A DNA stretch of 64,000 bases from Mesostigma viride (lineage: Eukaryota; Streptophyta; Mesostigmatophyceae; Mesostigmatales; Mesostigmataceae). Location: positions 1,951,183 to 2,015,182 of the forward strand of contig RPFO01000080.1 of assembly GCA_009746045.1 (NCBI GenBank), read 5' to 3'. Under the pieces are notes generated by a model. The model made no database searches. It worked only from the letters and a program-made list of their open reading frames with translations, and had not been told where the DNA came from. A program made the position numbers and the translations under genes. Shown piece by piece: positions 62,801 through 64,000 of the stretch (position 1 is the stretch's first letter; each line of letters starts with the position of its first letter).

Positions 62801-63391
62801 GCTAAATCTGTCCACTGCCACCAAAATGTATAAGCCCCTGATATGCTGGACGTCTACCTGGATGTCCCCCTTCTCCCTGGCAGGCTCCCTAGCATGGGAC
62901 CTTGGCTTCTTGGCAGCATTCTCCTTACAAGCACATTGCTCAGCTGCAGCCCTGCATGCTTCCCTCAGTGGCTCATCTCCAATCTTCCAACCAAACATCT
63001 CAGCCATGGCTGTGTGACCAAAGATATTGTGCAGCCTGCGTCCAGCATCCGTGTAGCTCAGTTGCCTAGCCAGATTACGCACCTGGGAAGACGCCTGGAC
63101 GGGCCCTGCGTGTGAGGACGCAACATCCACCTTCTGCATCTTGGATCCAGAGGACCCAGCAGACCCTCCCAGCAGAGCATCTAGGCTCCCAGAGCCAACC
63201 CTGTCTGGGGACCCTCCACCTGTTGACAGTTGAGGGGATTGTTGTGCTGCAGCATGCATGCAATCTTGTGGAATGAGAACATCAGTACACCCCTGGTGCT
63301 GATCAGAGGTGGCACCCTGCCCAGATTTATTTACATGTGAAGCTGTGTCCCCACAGGGTGTCTCACTATGTACACGGGACTGCTTCACTAG
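59852..63391 (-). CDS. Copia pol: integrase, protease-like, RT, RNase H (element 2)
   Basis: An intact frame follows the gag UGA directly. Residues are counted from the GTG at 63388 (1178 aa). Integrase zinc region H120, H125, C152, C154; core D180, D232, E264. An RLSWANVKERKPHAIWP block lies near 405-420. A retropepsin-like domain at about 507-600 has D515 in VDTNS (DTN instead of DTG) and AILGQNF at 577-583. RT has D783 in LIDFKRAFLKGD and H877-G-D-D880. RNase H has D1023, E1070, D1108 and NPADALTK at 1148-1155. Standard Copia places protease before integrase, so this order is unusual. No shift or stop occurs within pol. Confidence 0.93.
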   Translation of the reverse strand, partial: LVKQSRVHSETPCGDTASHVNKSGQGATSDQHQGCTDVLIPQDCMHAAAQQSPQLSTGGGSPDRVGSGSLDALLGGSAGSSGSKMQKVDVASSHAGPVQASSQVRNLARQLSYTDAGRRLHNIFGHTAMAEMFGWKIGDEPLREACRAAAEQCACKENAAKKPRSHAREPAREKGDIQVDVQHIRGLYILVAVDRFSRYRLLQILPDMKGNTLLLGLQTLLPGFGVYKTVQADIQFECLLSQQEQLPCKLLVTPRESHGQQGAVERSIREVKTVVLAEPKVPLVASALERAVWTRQVEEQLNLRINYYYDGVAVNPVALQFGMLAQEVVQACLRKADRVFAQLRRKDRGWNVLRPQVGLKVRMWKEPSMQGKRGKWQNGVVTCVEDANRSCLVALESNPRHVYRLSWANVKERKPHAIWPADGPGPQCWLEGQVKDQVVDVPVTDVGGGYPSDDDEVQEATASPVVEPTGAGPAPGSKRPLMADIVRSLMFNKHKDPKVSKLTEWGSCWAATLEVDTNSEVSIIRVEDAQGLKVNKAGCRAVSDFTGTVTMKILGEVTVPILGVPTAFCVVEGYQGPAILGQNFLCMPGVTLSADELALEGHGSLPLQRYHYSKGLAVAVKAVKGQQSVGPEGKEPIAEDLLIIPTTLDPRDLGVHKYQIAGHSPISWHQLVELMQSPKMAKAWILGFVSSGHDWIVSNCAEPVDELPREHQLLRLLFVLKLKEIDGVQVPHVRPVVTEYHGTGELTDEELYTPGMLHDTWRIVLCIYLSFLVKGIAYSSVLIDFKRAFLKGDVEQAKETWRDIPPFFVTVPKVWRAEIKSKYLRILKGLEGLRSSPIIWRKSLEKFLKTHCGFTVSPVDPCLFQSTHEGLPVFASLHGDDLHLLGPPEWVDSVLSKIQKRFELGKVQHMKQDEPMVFCGMQATLIKRAGTWFIKMEGGNNYPQQIIDALQQPITQARCATIRGMLAWLASICAPDLLVLSRLTDAQLVEVGAEQVVESVRSSPPLILAAVDLYKPLNMVLFVDSSMDSRKVTDVRGRAAALITLQQEHTSLVSWYSRLQNRVTPSSDIAECRAICEGLHTALYLRELFYQLCQVASCSLQLHTLVKTDSMGMVQFVHRQLARSRDLDYLLLKEMSYLAHLEHVPGVDNPADALTKLESKAELQYPVLKGLMYPFSGGT

Positions 63392-63394
63392 TCA
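63389..63394 (-). promoter_or_regulatory. Putative stop-codon readthrough signal UGA-CUA(G)
   Basis: Gag ends CAG-AAG-UGA and pol continues in the same frame CUA-GUG-AAG. UGA followed by CUAG is the strongest established readthrough context in eukaryotes. Copia element 1 keeps the same heptamer at 43410-43416. Confidence 0.7.
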
Positions 63395-64000
63395 CTTCTG
63401 ATCAGACTGCCCCTTCTTCTTGTTTGGGCAATCCCTCTTCCAGTGACCTTCCTTGCCACAAGCAAAACACTTGCTCTTGCCAGACCCTCCCCCTGGGGCC
63501 TTGCTGTCCTGCTTGTTCTGGTTGCCTGAGGCCTGATTGTTATTCTGCCCCTGGCCACCACCCTTACCCTGCTGATGGCTGTTACGGTTGCCAGACTGGT
63601 TCCCCTGATTCTGGTTCCCCTGCTGACCTCCTCCACCACCCTGGTTCTGCTCCTTCTGGGCCTGCTTCCTTCTCCTGCTACCATACCGTGTCCCAGATGG
63701 GGTACGGTTCTTGCCCTGGCTAGCCTGAGACGCTGACCCTCCCTGAGAACTGATACCCTTGCAGGTAGGGACCCGGGTCCTGAAGTTTAGTATCACACGC
63801 TTCAGAGCCCCCCAGGTGCCATCAGTGAGATCACAGAGCTGCCTAGCAGTAGCCCTACCTTCCTCTGACAAGCCCATCTTATCAAAGAAGTGGTCTGCTG
63901 CTGCCCTGACTGTCACACTGAAGCCCTGCTTCTTGCCTGCCTCCACGATCAACTCAAACCTGGCCAGCTCAGCAGCCACCTCACCCTTGATCTCAAACTC
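63392..64000 (-). CDS. Copia gag with zinc knuckle (element 2, 5' end outside window)
   Basis: Open to the window edge. The capsid end includes 'AADHFFDKMGLSEEGRATAR' and 'LKRVILNFRTRVPTCKG'; a basic Gln/Asn/Gly-rich stretch is followed by the CCHC knuckle CFACGKEGHWKRDC and a Lys-rich end before UGA. It matches the disrupted gag of element 1 and shows what the intact frame looks like. Confidence 0.88.
   Translation of the reverse strand, partial: EFEIKGEVAAELARFELIVEAGKKQGFSVTVRAAADHFFDKMGLSEEGRATARQLCDLTDGTWGALKRVILNFRTRVPTCKGISSQGGSASQASQGKNRTPSGTRYGSRRRKQAQKEQNQGGGGGQQGNQNQGNQSGNRNSHQQGKGGGQGQNNNQASGNQNKQDSKAPGGGSGKSKCFACGKEGHWKRDCPNKKKGQSDQK

Larger units (their letters stand above)
58246..64000 (-). 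mobile_element. Ty1/Copia element 2, largely intact, continues past window
   Basis: 3' LTR at about 58246-58887 (ends CTAAC; outer start near tttag), 3' UTR, complete pol and most of gag on the minus strand. It has the same architecture as Copia element 1 but with uninterrupted frames, so it is the better reference copy. The 5' LTR and start of gag lie beyond 64000. Confidence 0.88.

Overview
The window is eukaryotic. Almost everything that can be identified in it is transposable-element sequence, nested several layers deep. I found no convincing single-copy host gene, no rRNA and no complete tRNA gene. Base composition swings between GC-rich coding blocks (about 17.3-23.6 kb) and AT-rich non-coding blocks. 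The element repertoire fits a repeat-rich alga or other protist better than an animal or a well-known plant lineage, but the species cannot be fixed from the sequence: RLE-type non-LTR elements, chromodomain Ty3/Gypsy, an unusual Ty1/Copia lineage, hAT, piggyBac-like and fold-back MITEs.

Layout. 0-5.3 kb: AT-rich repeats, truncated ends of an RLE (restriction-like endonuclease) non-LTR family, a decayed gag-like gene, a tRNA-derived SINE-like piece and a decayed YADD-type reverse transcriptase (RT) tail. 5.3-17.1 kb: a minus-strand gag/ORF1-like gene whose first codons are split off by a 9.6-kb LTR element without pol (7134-16712, target duplication GCAGC). The 3' LTR of that element carries a hAT-type MITE (8-bp target duplication) and two tandem copies of another element. 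17.3-23.6 kb: at least four RLE-element insertions stacked on one TATATATTAG target. The largest encodes a RING-H2 finger, C2H2-type fingers, RT and RLE. 23.8-35.5 kb: one YADD-type non-LTR RT gene broken by a Gypsy element (24017-32453, target duplication CTATT) and by a gag-only LTR element (33619-35322, target duplication CCATC). 35.8-55.3 kb: a second Gypsy element, split by a Copia element (38190-46672), a 3.6-kb TIR element (49009-52649), a TTAA-flanked piggyBac-like element (53088-54776) and a cluster of palindromic MITEs (55296-56367). 56.4-58.2 kb: an element with a gag-like gene and the start of a second ORF. 58.2-64 kb: a second, largely intact Copia element running off the right edge.

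Most interesting biology. (1) Both Copia elements have the domain order gag-integrase-protease-RT-RNase H instead of gag-protease-integrase, a GDD rather than YVDD catalytic box, and gag and pol in one frame separated only by a UGA stop followed by CUAG, the best known readthrough context. (2) A RING-H2 finger is fused into an RLE non-LTR polyprotein. (3) Different RLE families repeatedly reuse the same TA-rich target. (4) A Gypsy element carries a separate ORF with a viroplasmin/RNase H1-type hybrid-binding domain. (5) Full-length and internally deleted copies of two unrelated elements lie in direct tandem. Many otherwise intact ORFs carry single-base frameshifts, several near homopolymers, so assembly error must be kept in mind.
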